DNA of 47,701 bases from Tenacibaculum sp. (GCA_020629275.1 JAHDDQ010000020.1:1-47701), one strand, 5' to 3'; counted from the first letter of the stretch, positions 1 through 9,028 are shown. Numbers and translations are program-made. Notes: generated from the letters alone by a model not told the origin.

Positions 1-1
1 A

Positions 2-253
2 ACAGTAAAGCAAAGAGAAGAATTAGAAAAAATTAAACCTCCAAGGTATAGAGAAAGAGTTCTAGAACATTTATCGAGCAACGGATATCAATTTTCATTA
101 GAAACGATTCAGAAAGTATATTCTGGTAAGAGAAATAATTTAACTATTGCCAAAGCAATTATTTATGTTTTTCATAATCACATGAAAGAAAAAGAATTAA
201 TTAACAAGAATATAAATAAGGTCATTAACGAAATTAATAAGAATAACGCTTAA
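2..253 (+). CDS. 3' end of an unrecognised small basic protein (partial)
   Basis: An open frame enters from the left edge and stops at 251-253, giving 83 visible codons; the start lies outside the window. The product is rich in Lys, Glu and Asn. It has a central stretch (RYRERVLEHL, then SLETIQKVYSGKRNN, then IAKAIIYVFHNH) that reads like a small all-helical DNA-binding fold of the helix-turn-helix kind, with a Lys/Asn-rich C-terminal helix. I do not recognise the family. A strong intrinsic terminator follows 40 bases after the stop, which supports this as the real end of a plus-strand gene. Confidence 0.6.
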   Translation, partial: TVKQREELEKIKPPRYRERVLEHLSSNGYQFSLETIQKVYSGKRNNLTIAKAIIYVFHNHMKEKELINKNINKVINEINKNNA

Positions 254-291
254 TTCCCTAGAGTGTTATGTAAGGACGGGGAGCATACCTG

Positions 292-326
292 ACGGTATAG
301 AAGTAATACTTCTATACCGTTTTTTG
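292..326. terminator. Bidirectional intrinsic terminator between convergent genes
   Basis: A perfect 13-bp stem (292-304 pairs with 308-320) with a 3-base loop is followed by a T run on the plus strand. It lies between the partial plus-strand gene and the esterase gene, which ends at 327 on the minus strand, so it can serve both. Confidence 0.85.
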
Positions 327-1094
327 TTATATAAATTTTATTAATTTCGAGTAAAAGTCTTTGGGATTTTCTGCATGTAACCAATGACCAGAATTCTCAA
401 CTGTTTCAATAATAGCATTTGGAAAATGTGCTTTAAGTAATGGTTCATCCTCTTTTTGAATATATCCAGAATTCTCACCTCGTAAAAATAATGTATCTCC
501 TTCAAAAACGGTGAATGAAGGTAAACCTACAATGACTTCTTGATAATTTTTAGTTAAAGATTCCAAGTTAAATCGAAAGGCTAATTCTTCTTTAGTTTTC
601 CTATATGTATTCTTCAATAAAAATTGACGCACTCCTACTTCTGATATTAACTCAGATAATTTAGCATCCACGAGCCTACGTGAGGTTTGAACAGAAAAAT
701 CTACAGTATTCAATGCTTTTATAATATCTTGATGATGTGGCGGATATTCTTTCGGCGCTATATCAGCTATAATAAGTTTTTCAATTAATTCAGGATATTT
801 TACAGCAAAAAGCATTGCTGTTTTCCCTCCCATCGAATGCCCCAACAGTCGGATATTCTCTAAATTATGAGTATGAATGTAAGCATGTAAATCTTCAACA
901 AGTAACTCGTAATTAAATGCATCAGAATGGAAGCTTCTACCATGATTTCTTTGATCTATTAAATGTACCTGAAAACCATCTTTTGCCAATGTATTTGCAT
1001 GGCTCTTCCAGTTATCTCCCATTCCAAAAAAACCATGTAATATTAATAATGGCTTGCCCTCTCCTACAATTTTTGCGTGTAATAATGTATCCAT
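327..1094 (-). CDS. Alpha/beta hydrolase, YbfF-like esterase
   Basis: A 255-aa cytoplasmic alpha/beta hydrolase with no signal peptide. The oxyanion HG pair is at residues 20-21 (LILHGFFG). The nucleophile elbow GHSMGG places the catalytic Ser at 87, and the catalytic His is in SGHWLHAENP near residue 237. The DQRNHGRS segment and overall length fit the YbfF acyl-CoA/short-chain esterase family. It starts 2 bases after the stop of pdxJ, so the two are almost certainly co-transcribed from the promoter upstream of pdxJ. The natural substrate cannot be read from the sequence; other family members hydrolyse small esters and acyl-CoA thioesters in vitro. Confidence 0.85.
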   Translation of the reverse strand: MDTLLHAKIVGEGKPLLILHGFFGMGDNWKSHANTLAKDGFQVHLIDQRNHGRSFHSDAFNYELLVEDLHAYIHTHNLENIRLLGHSMGGKTAMLFAVKYPELIEKLIIADIAPKEYPPHHQDIIKALNTVDFSVQTSRRLVDAKLSELISEVGVRQFLLKNTYRKTKEELAFRFNLESLTKNYQEVIVGLPSFTVFEGDTLFLRGENSGYIQKEDEPLLKAHFPNAIIETVENSGHWLHAENPKDFYSKLIKFI

Positions 1095-1096
1095 AA

Positions 1097-1810
1097 TTAT
1101 TGCAGTCGGTGTAAATACATGTTAACTACATTTTCTAAACCTAAATAAATACTTTCTGAAATTAAAGCGTGCCCTATAGAAACTTCAGCTAAGTGCGGAA
1201 TATTTTCTTTAAAAAACTGTATGTTTTCTAAATTTAAATCATGACCAGCGTTAATACCTAAACCAGATGCTTCAGCCAAAATAGCTGCTTTTGTGTAAGG
1301 CTCAATAGCTTTATGATTTCCTAATGTAAATTGTTTTGCAAACTCTTCGGTATATAATTCAATCCTATCAGCACCTGTTTTGGCAGCTCCTTCAATTAGA
1401 TTTAAATCTGTTTCAATAAAAATAGAAGTACGAATACCTGCATTTTTAAATTCTTTGATCACTTCCTGTAAATACGATTGATGTTTAATGGTATCCCATC
1501 CTGCATTGGAAGTTAATACATCTTCTCCATCGGGAACCAAAGTAACTTGAGTTGGACTTATCTCCAAAACTAAATCTATAAATTTCTGTATCGGATTACC
1601 TTCAATATTATACTCTGTAGTTACTACAGGCTTTAAATCATAAGCATCTTGATATCGTATATGACGCTCATCTGGTCTTGGATGGATTGTTATTCCTTCA
1701 GCACCAAACTCTTGAATATCTTCTGCTACTTTTAACAAATTAGGCACGTTTCCTCCCCTAGAATTTCTTAATGTTGCAATTTTATTAACATTTACGCTTA
1801 ACTTTGTCAT
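1097..1810 (-). CDS. pdxJ: Pyridoxine 5'-phosphate synthase
   Basis: PdxJ condenses 3-amino-2-oxopropyl phosphate with 1-deoxy-D-xylulose 5-phosphate to make pyridoxine 5'-phosphate, the ring-closing step of DXP-dependent vitamin B6 synthesis. The 237-aa length is normal for this TIM barrel. Visible signatures are the N-terminal [15 protein letters not shown] strand, the [13 protein letters not shown] phosphate/catalytic segment, the central LVPDGED strand end, GINAGHDLN and the C-terminal VSIGHAL phosphate-binding loop. It is the first gene of a two-gene minus-strand unit with the esterase, and is divergent from the CBS gene across 59 bases. No anomalies seen. Confidence 0.96.
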   Translation of the reverse strand: MTKLSVNVNKIATLRNSRGGNVPNLLKVAEDIQEFGAEGITIHPRPDERHIRYQDAYDLKPVVTTEYNIEGNPIQKFIDLVLEISPTQVTLVPDGEDVLTSNAGWDTIKHQSYLQEVIKEFKNAGIRTSIFIETDLNLIEGAAKTGADRIELYTEEFAKQFTLGNHKAIEPYTKAAILAEASGLGINAGHDLNLENIQFFKENIPHLAEVSIGHALISESIYLGLENVVNMYLHRLQ

Positions 1811-1827
1811 CGTTGTATTTTAAAATA

Positions 1828-1835
1828 CAAAAGTA
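1828..1835 (-). promoter_or_regulatory. Bacteroidota -7 element (TACTTTTG) for pdxJ–esterase
   Basis: The minus strand reads TACTTTTG, an exact match to the Bacteroidota TAnnTTTG -7 element, ending 17 bases before the pdxJ start codon. No convincing TTTG -33 element is visible at the right distance. The site lies in the 59-base space shared with the divergent CBS gene. Confidence 0.55.
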
Positions 1836-1856
1836 ATCTATTCAAAGTTTTTAAAC

Positions 1857-1864
1857 TATATTCG
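1857..1864 (+). promoter_or_regulatory. Near-match -7 element (TATATTCG) for the CBS–nadK unit
   Basis: TATATTCG differs from TAnnTTTG at one position and ends only 5 bases before the ATG at 1870. If used, it would give a leaderless or nearly leaderless transcript, as seen for murI and the sigma factor in this window. Confidence 0.35.
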
Positions 1865-1869
1865 TAATA

Positions 1870-2529
1870 ATGAATATTAATGAGTACATATTAAAAGAAA
1901 TAAAAGCGCTAACCCCTTATAGTTCTATAAAACAAGCGCAAGAGTTATGTGAGAGTTTACCGATTTCTCATATCCCTATTGTTGATGGAAGTAAACTTAT
2001 TGGTTGCTTTGCTGAAGACGATATACAAACTATCGAAAACGAAAATGATGTAATTAGTAATTCAACGTACTTACTTCAATATTTTCACGCTAACAAAAAT
2101 GATTCTTTATTAGAGTTAATTACTTTATTTGCTGAAAATGACTGCACCATTATTCCTGTTTTAGATAAACAGCAAAACTATATTGGATATTATGACCTTA
2201 GAGATATATTAGATCTTTTTGTGAATAGCCCATTTATGCATCAAAATAGTGAAACCTTAATCGTTTCATCTTCTAAGTTAGATTTCTCGATGAGTCAGGT
2301 ATCTCAAATTGTTGAAAGTAATAAAGCTAAATTATTAGGTTTGTATATTTCTCGTGAAACAGCTGACCAAGTTGAAATCACACTAAAACTATCTTCTGAT
2401 GAAATAAATGAAATTATACAAACCTTCAGAAGGTATGATTATACTGTAATTACCCAACATGAAGATGATTTTTATTTAGAAGAATTGAAAGACAGAGCTA
2501 ATTACTTAAAGAAATACTTAGATATGTAA
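1870..2529 (+). CDS. CBS-domain pair protein with C-terminal ACT-like region
   Basis: A 219-aa soluble protein. Residues of about 10-60 and 75-125 form two CBS repeats: the SHIPIVDGSKLIGCFAEDDI and CTIIPVLDKQQNYIGYYDLR segments are the typical CBS core strand followed by the next helix. Residues of about 130-205 look like an ACT-type alpha/beta module. CBS pairs usually bind adenosyl nucleotides such as AMP, ATP or NAD-related ligands and regulate a partner. Here the gene lies 32 bases upstream of nadK in the same orientation, so a role in sensing adenylates or NAD(P) state for that operon is a reasonable inference. The exact partner is unknown. Confidence 0.8.
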   Translation: MNINEYILKEIKALTPYSSIKQAQELCESLPISHIPIVDGSKLIGCFAEDDIQTIENENDVISNSTYLLQYFHANKNDSLLELITLFAENDCTIIPVLDKQQNYIGYYDLRDILDLFVNSPFMHQNSETLIVSSSKLDFSMSQVSQIVESNKAKLLGLYISRETADQVEITLKLSSDEINEIIQTFRRYDYTVITQHEDDFYLEELKDRANYLKKYLDM

Positions 2530-2561
2530 ATGTTAGCATTTACCTAAAATCCTATTTTACT

Positions 2562-3461
2562 TTGAAAAAAGCAGCTATATACGCACAATCATATACTGTA
2601 TCAGCAGAAAAAGAAATCCAAACTTTAATTAAAGTATTGGAACAACACACTGTTGAAATTTATATAGAAAAAGAATTTTATGATTTAATTCGCAAACACG
2701 GAATCTTAACCAAGTCGTTTACTACTTTTTCTCACTTCAAAGATCTTTCTGATGATTTTGATGTGCTTTTTACTATAGGTGGTGACGGTACCATACTAAG
2801 AGCAGTAACATATGTAAGAGATTTAAATATTCCTATTCTTGGTATTAATTCTGGCAGATTGGGCTTTTTAGCTACAGTTCAGAAAAAAGATATCGAAGAT
2901 GCTATAAACTTATTAGTAAACCACGAATTTACTTTACAAGAAAGAACATTATTACAAATTCGTACGACACCTAAAAGTGATGAATTCTCAGAATTAAACT
3001 TTGCGTTAAATGAAGTTACAATAGCTAGAAGGAATACTACATCCATGATAGGTGTGCAAACTTATTTGAATAATGAATACTTAACCAATTATTGGGCCGA
3101 CGGATTAATTATAGCCACACCTACGGGTTCTACAGGTTATTCTCTTAGTTGTGATGGACCAGTTGTATTACCAGATTCTAATAATTTTATAATAACACCG
3201 ATAGCACCGCACAATTTAAACGCTAGACCTATGGTAATTCCTGATAATATTAATATTCAATTAGAAGTAAGCGCTCGAGAAAACGATTTTTTAATTTCAT
3301 TAGATTCGAGAATTGCTACAGTACCACTAGAAACAAAAATATACATCGAGAAAGCACCTTTTACAATTAAAACTATAGCGTTACACAATCAATCTTACCT
3401 CAAAACCATACGTAAAAAACTGCTATGGGGTGAAGATATTCGTAATGATTCAATATCTTAA
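2562..3461 (+). CDS. nadK: NAD kinase, TTG start
   Basis: NadK phosphorylates the 2'-hydroxyl of NAD to give NADP. The 299-aa protein carries the ATP-NAD kinase hallmarks: GGDGT at residues 73-77, the NSGRLGFLA loop, the conserved YWADGLIIATPTGSTGYSLS block, and the downstream FIITPIAPHNLNARPMV region. The start is a TTG at 2562. No ATG gives a better N-terminus, and MKKAAIYAQ matches the usual first strand of the family. It follows the CBS gene by 32 bases. No missing catalytic residue is apparent. Confidence 0.95.
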   Translation: MKKAAIYAQSYTVSAEKEIQTLIKVLEQHTVEIYIEKEFYDLIRKHGILTKSFTTFSHFKDLSDDFDVLFTIGGDGTILRAVTYVRDLNIPILGINSGRLGFLATVQKKDIEDAINLLVNHEFTLQERTLLQIRTTPKSDEFSELNFALNEVTIARRNTTSMIGVQTYLNNEYLTNYWADGLIIATPTGSTGYSLSCDGPVVLPDSNNFIITPIAPHNLNARPMVIPDNINIQLEVSARENDFLISLDSRIATVPLETKIYIEKAPFTIKTIALHNQSYLKTIRKKLLWGEDIRNDSIS

Positions 3462-3542
3462 GCGATGGCTTACAATAAAAATGCAAAAAAAAAGTTAATC
3501 AAAAAGACAGATTATTAACTTTTTAAAGCAAATTCAATTCCA

Positions 3543-3550
3543 TATATTTG
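3543..3550 (+). promoter_or_regulatory. Bacteroidota -7 element (TATATTTG) for the DUF6089–uppS–bamA unit
   Basis: An exact TAnnTTTG match ends 16 bases before the ATG at 3567, predicting a 5' leader of only about 10 bases. The -33 region is AT-rich without a clear TTTG. Confidence 0.5.
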
Positions 3551-3566
3551 CACGCTATTTCTAGAG

Positions 3567-4241
3567 ATGAGGAGAACTATATTAACATTATTACTAGGTT
3601 GGGTAACAAGCATAACTTTTGCCCAAATACATGAGGTTGGAATCTTCTTAGGTGGATCCAATTTTATAGGAGATATAGGTACTACCAACTATGTTTATCC
3701 CAACAAAGTTGCTGGTGGATTAGTATATAAGTATAACTTAAACCCTAGGATAGCTTTACGCGGGAATTATACATTTTTACCAATTAGTGGAATAGATGCT
3801 GATTCGGACAATCTCTTCAGAAAACAAAGAGCCTTCTCTTTTTCAAACAATGTTCATGAGCTTTCTGCTGGATTAGAATTTAATTTTTTTGACTATAATA
3901 TTAGAGTACGTGAACAATCATTTACTCCTTACATACTTGCACAAGTAGGCGCTTTCAATTATAAATCTCCAAAATCTTCAAATAGTGGTGTAACAACATT
4001 TTCTAACAGTTTCAGCGTATCAGTACCTTTAGGAATTGGTATTAAAGGTCGAATTACTGATCATTTAGCTTTTGCTTTTGAATCTGCAGTACGATTGACA
4101 TTTAAGGATGATCTCGACTTTACTACAGAAAAAATAGCACGTTTAAATATAGGTGGTAATGGAAATGATTTTTATACCTTTACAGGCTTTTCAATAGTGT
4201 ATACTTTTGGAAGACCCGCCTGTTATGGTGATTTAGAATAA
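3567..4241 (+). CDS. DUF6089-type outer-membrane beta-barrel protein
   Basis: A 224-aa secreted protein. Residues 1-19 form a Sec signal peptide ending SITFAQ, followed by alternating amphipathic strands such as HEVGIFLGGSNFIGDIG, GGLVYKYNLNPRIALRGNY and FTGFSIVYTFG, as in small outer-membrane barrels. The N-terminal EVGIFLGGSNFIGDIG and its place directly upstream of uppS and bamA match the DUF6089 family that sits here in many Flavobacteriia. The stop is 3 bases before uppS, so the genes form one operon with the envelope-assembly genes. The molecular function is unknown; the context suggests a role in outer-membrane homeostasis. Confidence 0.8.
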   Translation: MRRTILTLLLGWVTSITFAQIHEVGIFLGGSNFIGDIGTTNYVYPNKVAGGLVYKYNLNPRIALRGNYTFLPISGIDADSDNLFRKQRAFSFSNNVHELSAGLEFNFFDYNIRVREQSFTPYILAQVGAFNYKSPKSSNSGVTTFSNSFSVSVPLGIGIKGRITDHLAFAFESAVRLTFKDDLDFTTEKIARLNIGGNGNDFYTFTGFSIVYTFGRPACYGDLE

Positions 4242-4244
4242 TAT

Positions 4245-4997
4245 ATGAAAACAAAACTAGAAAGCATAGACTCCGACAGAGTTCCTAACCACATAGCTAT
4301 TATTATGGATGGTAATGGTAGATGGGCTAAAAACAAGGGTATGCAAAGAGTTTTTGGACACAGAAATGCATTAACCGCAGTAAGAGAATCTGTGAATGCA
4401 GCAAGAGACGCCGGGACTAAGTTTATTACACTTTATGCTTTTTCTACAGAAAATTGGAATCGTCCTAAGTTAGAAGTAGATGCTTTAATGAGCTTACTTG
4501 TATCTTCATTAAAAAGTGAACTGCCAAATTTTCATAAAAATGGCATTAAAGTAAACAGTATAGGCGCCGTTGAAAATCTACCGAAAAAAGCACAAAAAGT
4601 ACTTGAATCTATTATAGAACAAACTGCGATAAATACTGAGATTACTCTAACTTTTGCGCTAAGCTATGGCAGCAGGGAAGAAATTGTTAACGCAATCAAA
4701 AACATATCTAAAAAAGTTGTTAATAACGAAATTGATGTGAAAAAAATTGACGAAAAAGTTATAAATAATCATTTATATACATTTAATTTGCCCGACGTTG
4801 ATTTAATGATTCGTACAAGTGGGGAACAAAGAATTAGCAATTTCTTATTATGGCAAATGGCTTATGCAGAATTATATTTTACAGATGTGCTATGGCCAGA
4901 CTTTAGAAAAGAGCATCTTTTCGATGCTATAATAAATTATCAAAATAGAGAACGAAGATTTGGAAAGACTAGTGAACAGATTGACACCAATGTATAG
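4245..4997 (+). CDS. uppS: Isoprenyl transferase (undecaprenyl diphosphate synthase)
   Basis: UppS adds isopentenyl units in cis to farnesyl diphosphate to make the C55 lipid carrier for peptidoglycan and other wall polymers. The 250-aa length is standard. The catalytic segment IIMDGNGRWAK holds the Mg-binding Asp22. FGHRNA and the YAFSTENWNRP motif line the substrate tunnel, and the C-terminal DLMIRTSGEQRISNFLLWQ block is the conserved diphosphate-binding and dimer region. The stop overlaps the likely bamA start by 8 bases, so translation of the two is probably coupled. Confidence 0.96.
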   Translation: MKTKLESIDSDRVPNHIAIIMDGNGRWAKNKGMQRVFGHRNALTAVRESVNAARDAGTKFITLYAFSTENWNRPKLEVDALMSLLVSSLKSELPNFHKNGIKVNSIGAVENLPKKAQKVLESIIEQTAINTEITLTFALSYGSREEIVNAIKNISKKVVNNEIDVKKIDEKVINNHLYTFNLPDVDLMIRTSGEQRISNFLLWQMAYAELYFTDVLWPDFRKEHLFDAIINYQNRERRFGKTSEQIDTNV

Positions 4998-7548
4998 AAA
5001 ATTATTATTAATACTTACCCTTATCGCTTTCAATGCGATAGCAGAAGCTCAAGATACTCCAAAAGATAGCATAAACCCTAATACAAAGGTAACCGAGACA
5101 CCTAGCTCTACTTTCGAGAAAGGTAAAGAGTATATCCTAGGAGGAATTACTGTTACTGGATTACAAAAATTTACAGAAGCAACTGTAAAAGTATATACTG
5201 GTTTAATTGAGGGACAGCCTATTAAATTACCTGGTGATAAATTAACCAGTGCTATCAAAAAATTATACGAAAGCAAACAGTTTAGTACGGTAGATGTTTA
5301 CTTATCTAAAATTGAAGGTATTAATGTATACCTTCAGTTTGATGTTACTGAATTACCTAAATTAAATAACATTTCTATTACTGGTGTTAGTAAATCCAAA
5401 GCTAAAGAATTACAATCGGAAGCAGAATTAAGAAAAGGTGTTCAATTAACCGATAACTTAGTAGTTACTACACGTAATTATTTTAAGAAAAAATACACCG
5501 ACAAAGGTTTCTTAAAGACCAAGGTTACCTTAAATACTAAAAAAGATACTACGGATACAAACTCTGTGGATATGTTTGTTTTTATCGATAAAGGTAATCG
5601 TATCAAAATTAAAGAGATCGACTTTGTTGGAAACAAAGCATTATCAGATAGCAAGTTAAGAGGAATAATGTCTAACACTAAACGTAAGTTTTTTGGTCGT
5701 TTCTGGAAGTCTTCTAAATATATAGAAGATGATTACAAGGAAGACCTCAAAGCTATATTAGAGCGTTACAGTGAATTAGGTTATAGAGATGCTCGTATTC
5801 TTGACGATCGCTTAACTTGGAATAACGATAATACCATCAATTTAGAAATAGAACTAGAAGAAGGAAAACAATATCGTTTTTCAGAAATTTTATTTGTTGG
5901 AAATCAAAAGTACACAGATGAACAACTAAACAGTTTCCTAAGAATTGAAAAAGGTGATGTATACAATGGTAAGGTTTTAAAAGAACGTATTTCTGGAGAC
6001 GGAACACCAGATTCACAAGACATACAATCTTGGTATCACAATAATGGTTATTTATTCTCTTCAATTAATGCTGTTGAAACTAAAGTAGAAAATGACTCTA
6101 TTACTGTAGAAGTTAGAATTAGAGAAGACGAACCTGCAAAAATTAGAAGAGTAACAGTAGCTGGTAACGATAAAACTAATGACCATGTTATCTACAGAGA
6201 ATTGTATGTAAAACCTGGTTCTTTATTCAGCCGTAAAAATATTATACGTTCTATCCGTGAAATTGGTCAATTAGGATTTTTTGATACTAACGTTACACCG
6301 GATGTAAAACCTGATTATCAAAATAAAACTGCTGATATTGAATTTGCAGTTGTTGAAAAAGGAGGTAGTCAGATAGAACTTCAAGGTGGATTCGGTGGTG
6401 GTTCATTTATTGGTACTTTAGGATTATCATTCAATAACTTCTCTATTAGAAATATTTTCAATAAAGAAGCCTATACTCCTTTACCAATGGGTGACGGGCA
6501 AAGTCTATCTTTACGTGTACAAGCTAGTAGAACAAATAACACATATAGTTTATCTTTCACTGAGCCTTGGTTAGGTGGTAAAAAACCTCAATCACTATCA
6601 TTCTCGATTTATTTTTCTAATCAATATCGTTTCAACTTTCAAACGAACAGAGTAGATCGTAATCAGAGTTTAAGTATATTAGGAGCTTCTGTTGGTTTAG
6701 GTAGAAGATTATTATGGCCAGATGATTATTTCTCTCTATCTCAAAATATTAGTTACCAAAAAATTGGATTAAATAACTTCCCATATCAAGTTGCTCGATC
6801 GGAAGACCCATTATCTACAGGAACGTTAAATAATTTAGCTTACAGCGTTGTTTTAAGTAGAAATTCAGCAGGTCCTAGTTTAATATTTCCAACATACGGT
6901 TCTGAATTTACACTAAGAGCAAAAGCAACTTTCCCGTATTCATTAGTAAGTGGTAAAAACTTTAATGAACCGAGTAACCTTACTCCACAAGAGAGACAAG
7001 TATTTTTAGCAGATAAATATAAATGGCTAGAATATTATAAACTTTCGGCTAAAGGTAAATGGTATACTTCTTTAGCTAATAAATTAGTTTTAATGTCTAA
7101 CTTCGAAGTAGGATATTTAGGATCTTATAATGATGAATTAGGTTTAACACCTGTTGAACGTTACTTTGTAGGTGGAGATGGTATCGCACAAGGGCAATTA
7201 GATGGTAGAGAAGTAGTAGGTTTACGTGGTTATGAAAACAATCGTGTTTCTTCAATAGATGGAGGTTCTATTTATAATAAATTTCAATTAGAACTTCGTT
7301 ATTCTATTACTGATAAACCTTCTGCATCTATATATACACTAGGATTTTTAGAGGCTGGTAATTCTTACGACAATTTTAGTACATTTAACCCGTTTGAATT
7401 GAAGCGTTCAGCTGGATTAGGTGTACGAATATTTATGCCTGCTTTTGGACTACTAGGTATTGACTTTGCTCACGGTTTTGATCCGTTGCCTGGGTTCTCA
7501 GAAAAATCTGGTTGGCAAACACATTTTATTATTGGAAGACAGTTCTAA
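4990..7548 (+). CDS. bamA: Outer membrane protein assembly factor BamA
   Basis: BamA is the central Omp85 component that folds and inserts beta-barrels into the outer membrane. From the ATG at 4990 the protein is about 852 aa. A Sec signal peptide (MYRKLLLILTLIAFNAIAEAQ) is followed by about five POTRA repeats over residues 45-440 (segments such as YILGGITVTGLQKF, KIKEIDFVGNKALSD, RFSEILFVGNQKYTD and KIRRVTVAGNDKTND), then a 16-strand barrel. The conserved barrel segment GLRGYENNRVSS and a C-terminal aromatic end (IIGRQF) are present. An in-frame ATG at 4960 would add ten residues before the signal peptide; I prefer 4990 because it gives a clean signal peptide and an 8-base overlap with uppS. 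Confidence 0.95.
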   Translation: MYRKLLLILTLIAFNAIAEAQDTPKDSINPNTKVTETPSSTFEKGKEYILGGITVTGLQKFTEATVKVYTGLIEGQPIKLPGDKLTSAIKKLYESKQFSTVDVYLSKIEGINVYLQFDVTELPKLNNISITGVSKSKAKELQSEAELRKGVQLTDNLVVTTRNYFKKKYTDKGFLKTKVTLNTKKDTTDTNSVDMFVFIDKGNRIKIKEIDFVGNKALSDSKLRGIMSNTKRKFFGRFWKSSKYIEDDYKEDLKAILERYSELGYRDARILDDRLTWNNDNTINLEIELEEGKQYRFSEILFVGNQKYTDEQLNSFLRIEKGDVYNGKVLKERISGDGTPDSQDIQSWYHNNGYLFSSINAVETKVENDSITVEVRIREDEPAKIRRVTVAGNDKTNDHVIYRELYVKPGSLFSRKNIIRSIREIGQLGFFDTNVTPDVKPDYQNKTADIEFAVVEKGGSQIELQGGFGGGSFIGTLGLSFNNFSIRNIFNKEAYTPLPMGDGQSLSLRVQASRTNNTYSLSFTEPWLGGKKPQSLSFSIYFSNQYRFNFQTNRVDRNQSLSILGASVGLGRRLLWPDDYFSLSQNISYQKIGLNNFPYQVARSEDPLSTGTLNNLAYSVVLSRNSAGPSLIFPTYGSEFTLRAKATFPYSLVSGKNFNEPSNLTPQERQVFLADKYKWLEYYKLSAKGKWYTSLANKLVLMSNFEVGYLGSYNDELGLTPVERYFVGGDGIAQGQLDGREVVGLRGYENNRVSSIDGGSIYNKFQLELRYSITDKPSASIYTLGFLEAGNSYDNFSTFNPFELKRSAGLGVRIFMPAFGLLGIDFAHGFDPLPGFSEKSGWQTHFIIGRQF

Positions 7549-7611
7549 AAAGTTAATTTTGTAACACTCTTAATTTTTTTGGCACGGTTTTTTCTAAATA
7601 CATTATAAACA

Positions 7612-8400
7612 ATGAAAAAAAATAGTTTAACACTCGTTCTTTTACTTATTGCAGTTGTTACGTTTGCACAAAAAAATCAAAGAATTGCTTATATAGACAT
7701 GGATTATATTTTACAAAATATCCCACAATATATTGAAGCACAAAATGCATTAAACGATAAGGTTGCTAAATGGAAATCTAATTTAGATAAAGAAACCAGA
7801 GCAATTGAAACTTTGAAGACGGACTTAGCTAATGAAAAAGCTATTTTGACACAAGATTTAATTGAAGAACGTGAAGAAGATATAAAAGTAAAACAAGAGG
7901 CTTTTAGAAAACTAGAATCATTGTATTTTGGTACAGATGGAGACATGTATATCTTACGTAGAAAGTTAATTCAACCTATACAAGATCAAGTTTACAATAC
8001 TGTTCAAACTGTAGCATCAAGAAAAAAGTACGATTTTGTTTTTGATAAATCTAGTGAACTCGTAATGCTTTACTCGAATAAAAAGCACGATATTAGCCCT
8101 TTAGTTTTAAAGCTCATTAACATTGATCAAAAGAAGCAAGCAAAATTTGATAAAATTGCTGCAAGAAAAGAGCTCTTAAAGAAAGAAGGACAAACAGAAG
8201 AACAAAAAGAAAGATCTGCAAAAAAAGAAACTTTAAAACAAAAGAAGTTAAGCGATAGAGAAGCTAAACTAAAAAAGATCGAAGACAAAAGGAAAGCTCG
8301 TCTCAAAGCAAGAGAAGACAAAAGAAGATTATTAAGAGAAAAGAAAGAAGCGCTAAGAAAAGCAAGAGAAGAAGCAAAAAAGAAAAAAGGAACAGAGTAA
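7612..8400 (+). CDS. OmpH/Skp-family periplasmic chaperone with long charged tail
   Basis: A 262-aa protein with a Sec signal peptide (to about residue 20, VVTFAQ) and an OmpH/Skp core from about 22 to 165. The core begins RIAYIDMDYILQNIPQY, then a coiled-coil tentacle region, then VQTVASRKKYDFVFD. Skp-type proteins bind unfolded outer-membrane proteins in the periplasm and deliver them to BamA, encoded just upstream. Unlike canonical Skp (about 160 aa), this paralogue carries roughly 95 further residues made almost only of Lys, Arg, Glu and Ala, predicted to be a long single helix or coiled coil. It is 63 bases downstream of bamA and followed by a second, normal-length paralogue. Confidence 0.9.
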   Translation: MKKNSLTLVLLLIAVVTFAQKNQRIAYIDMDYILQNIPQYIEAQNALNDKVAKWKSNLDKETRAIETLKTDLANEKAILTQDLIEEREEDIKVKQEAFRKLESLYFGTDGDMYILRRKLIQPIQDQVYNTVQTVASRKKYDFVFDKSSELVMLYSNKKHDISPLVLKLINIDQKKQAKFDKIAARKELLKKEGQTEEQKERSAKKETLKQKKLSDREAKLKKIEDKRKARLKAREDKRRLLREKKEALRKAREEAKKKKGTE

Positions 8401-8450
8401 AAGAAGTTTAATAATAGAAAAAAGAACTTACAAATTAAATTAAAACAAAC

Positions 8451-8960
8451 ATGAAACATTTAAAAGCGTTATTATTAGTTGCAATTTTTACGATTGGTTT
8501 GGGTGGTGTAGCAAATGCACAGAAAACTGCACACATTAATACCGATAAGTTATTATCTGAAATGCCAGAGACAAAAGCTTTAAAAAGTGAATTAGAAAAG
8601 TTGCAAAAAACATACAGAAGTGATATCGAAAGTATGTTTAAACAGTTGGAAGCTAAAGTAAAGAAGTACGAGGCTGAAGGTAAAAGTCAAACTCAAGAGA
8701 CGAATCAAAAGAGAGCTATTGAAGTTCAAAAAGATCGTCAAAAAATTGGTCAAGCTGAACAAGCTATGAACCAAGAAATGAGTAAAAAATATCAAGAAAA
8801 AACAGCACCAATTTTAAAGAAAGCTGAAGAAGCTATAAAAGCAGTTGCTGCTGCTAAAGGTATTGTTTATGTTTTTGATGCTGCGCCTGGTAAAGGATTA
8901 ATCGTTTTCGAAAAAGGAGAAGATATCTACAATGCTGTAAAAGCTAAGTTAGGTTTCTAA
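8451..8960 (+). CDS. OmpH/Skp-family periplasmic chaperone
   Basis: A 169-aa protein of normal Skp length with a signal peptide (cleavage near GGVANAQ, residue 24). The family pattern is clear: KTAHINTDKLLSEMPE at the start of the mature protein, a long Lys/Glu/Gln coiled coil (residues 40-125), and the C-terminal AAAKGIVYVFDAAPGKGLI strand region. It belongs to the bamA–ompH–ompH operon and would chaperone nascent outer-membrane proteins. A hairpin terminator follows 28 bases after the stop. Confidence 0.93.
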   Translation: MKHLKALLLVAIFTIGLGGVANAQKTAHINTDKLLSEMPETKALKSELEKLQKTYRSDIESMFKQLEAKVKKYEAEGKSQTQETNQKRAIEVQKDRQKIGQAEQAMNQEMSKKYQEKTAPILKKAEEAIKAVAAAKGIVYVFDAAPGKGLIVFEKGEDIYNAVKAKLGF

Positions 8961-8988
8961 AAAAATACCTTATTAAATACTATATTTA

Positions 8989-9015
8989 AAATCCTGCTTT
9001 TACAGCAGGATTTTT
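8989..9015 (+). terminator. Intrinsic terminator after the bamA–ompH operon
   Basis: A perfect 10-bp stem (8989-8998 with 9004-9013), 5-base loop, then a T run. The murI -7 element starts inside the T tract, so termination and the next promoter are packed within 35 bases. Confidence 0.85.
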
Positions 9016-9022
9016 ATTTTTG
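9015..9022 (+). promoter_or_regulatory. Bacteroidota -7 element (TATTTTTG) for murI
   Basis: An exact TAnnTTTG match that ends 6 bases before the murI ATG at 9029. Transcription from it would start at or next to the start codon, so the murI message should be leaderless. Confidence 0.6.
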
Positions 9023-9028
9023 TAGTCT

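Noticed and set aside
4960..4989. Upstream ATG for bamA at 4960
   Set aside because: It would put ten polar residues before a good signal peptide; the ATG at 4990 gives a normal signal peptide and a short overlap with uppS.
8127..8459. A 110-codon minus-strand frame rich in Phe, Leu and Ser
   Set aside because: It is the complement of the Lys/Glu-rich tail of the OmpH gene; AAA/GAA-rich coding always gives TTT/TTC-rich antisense frames.
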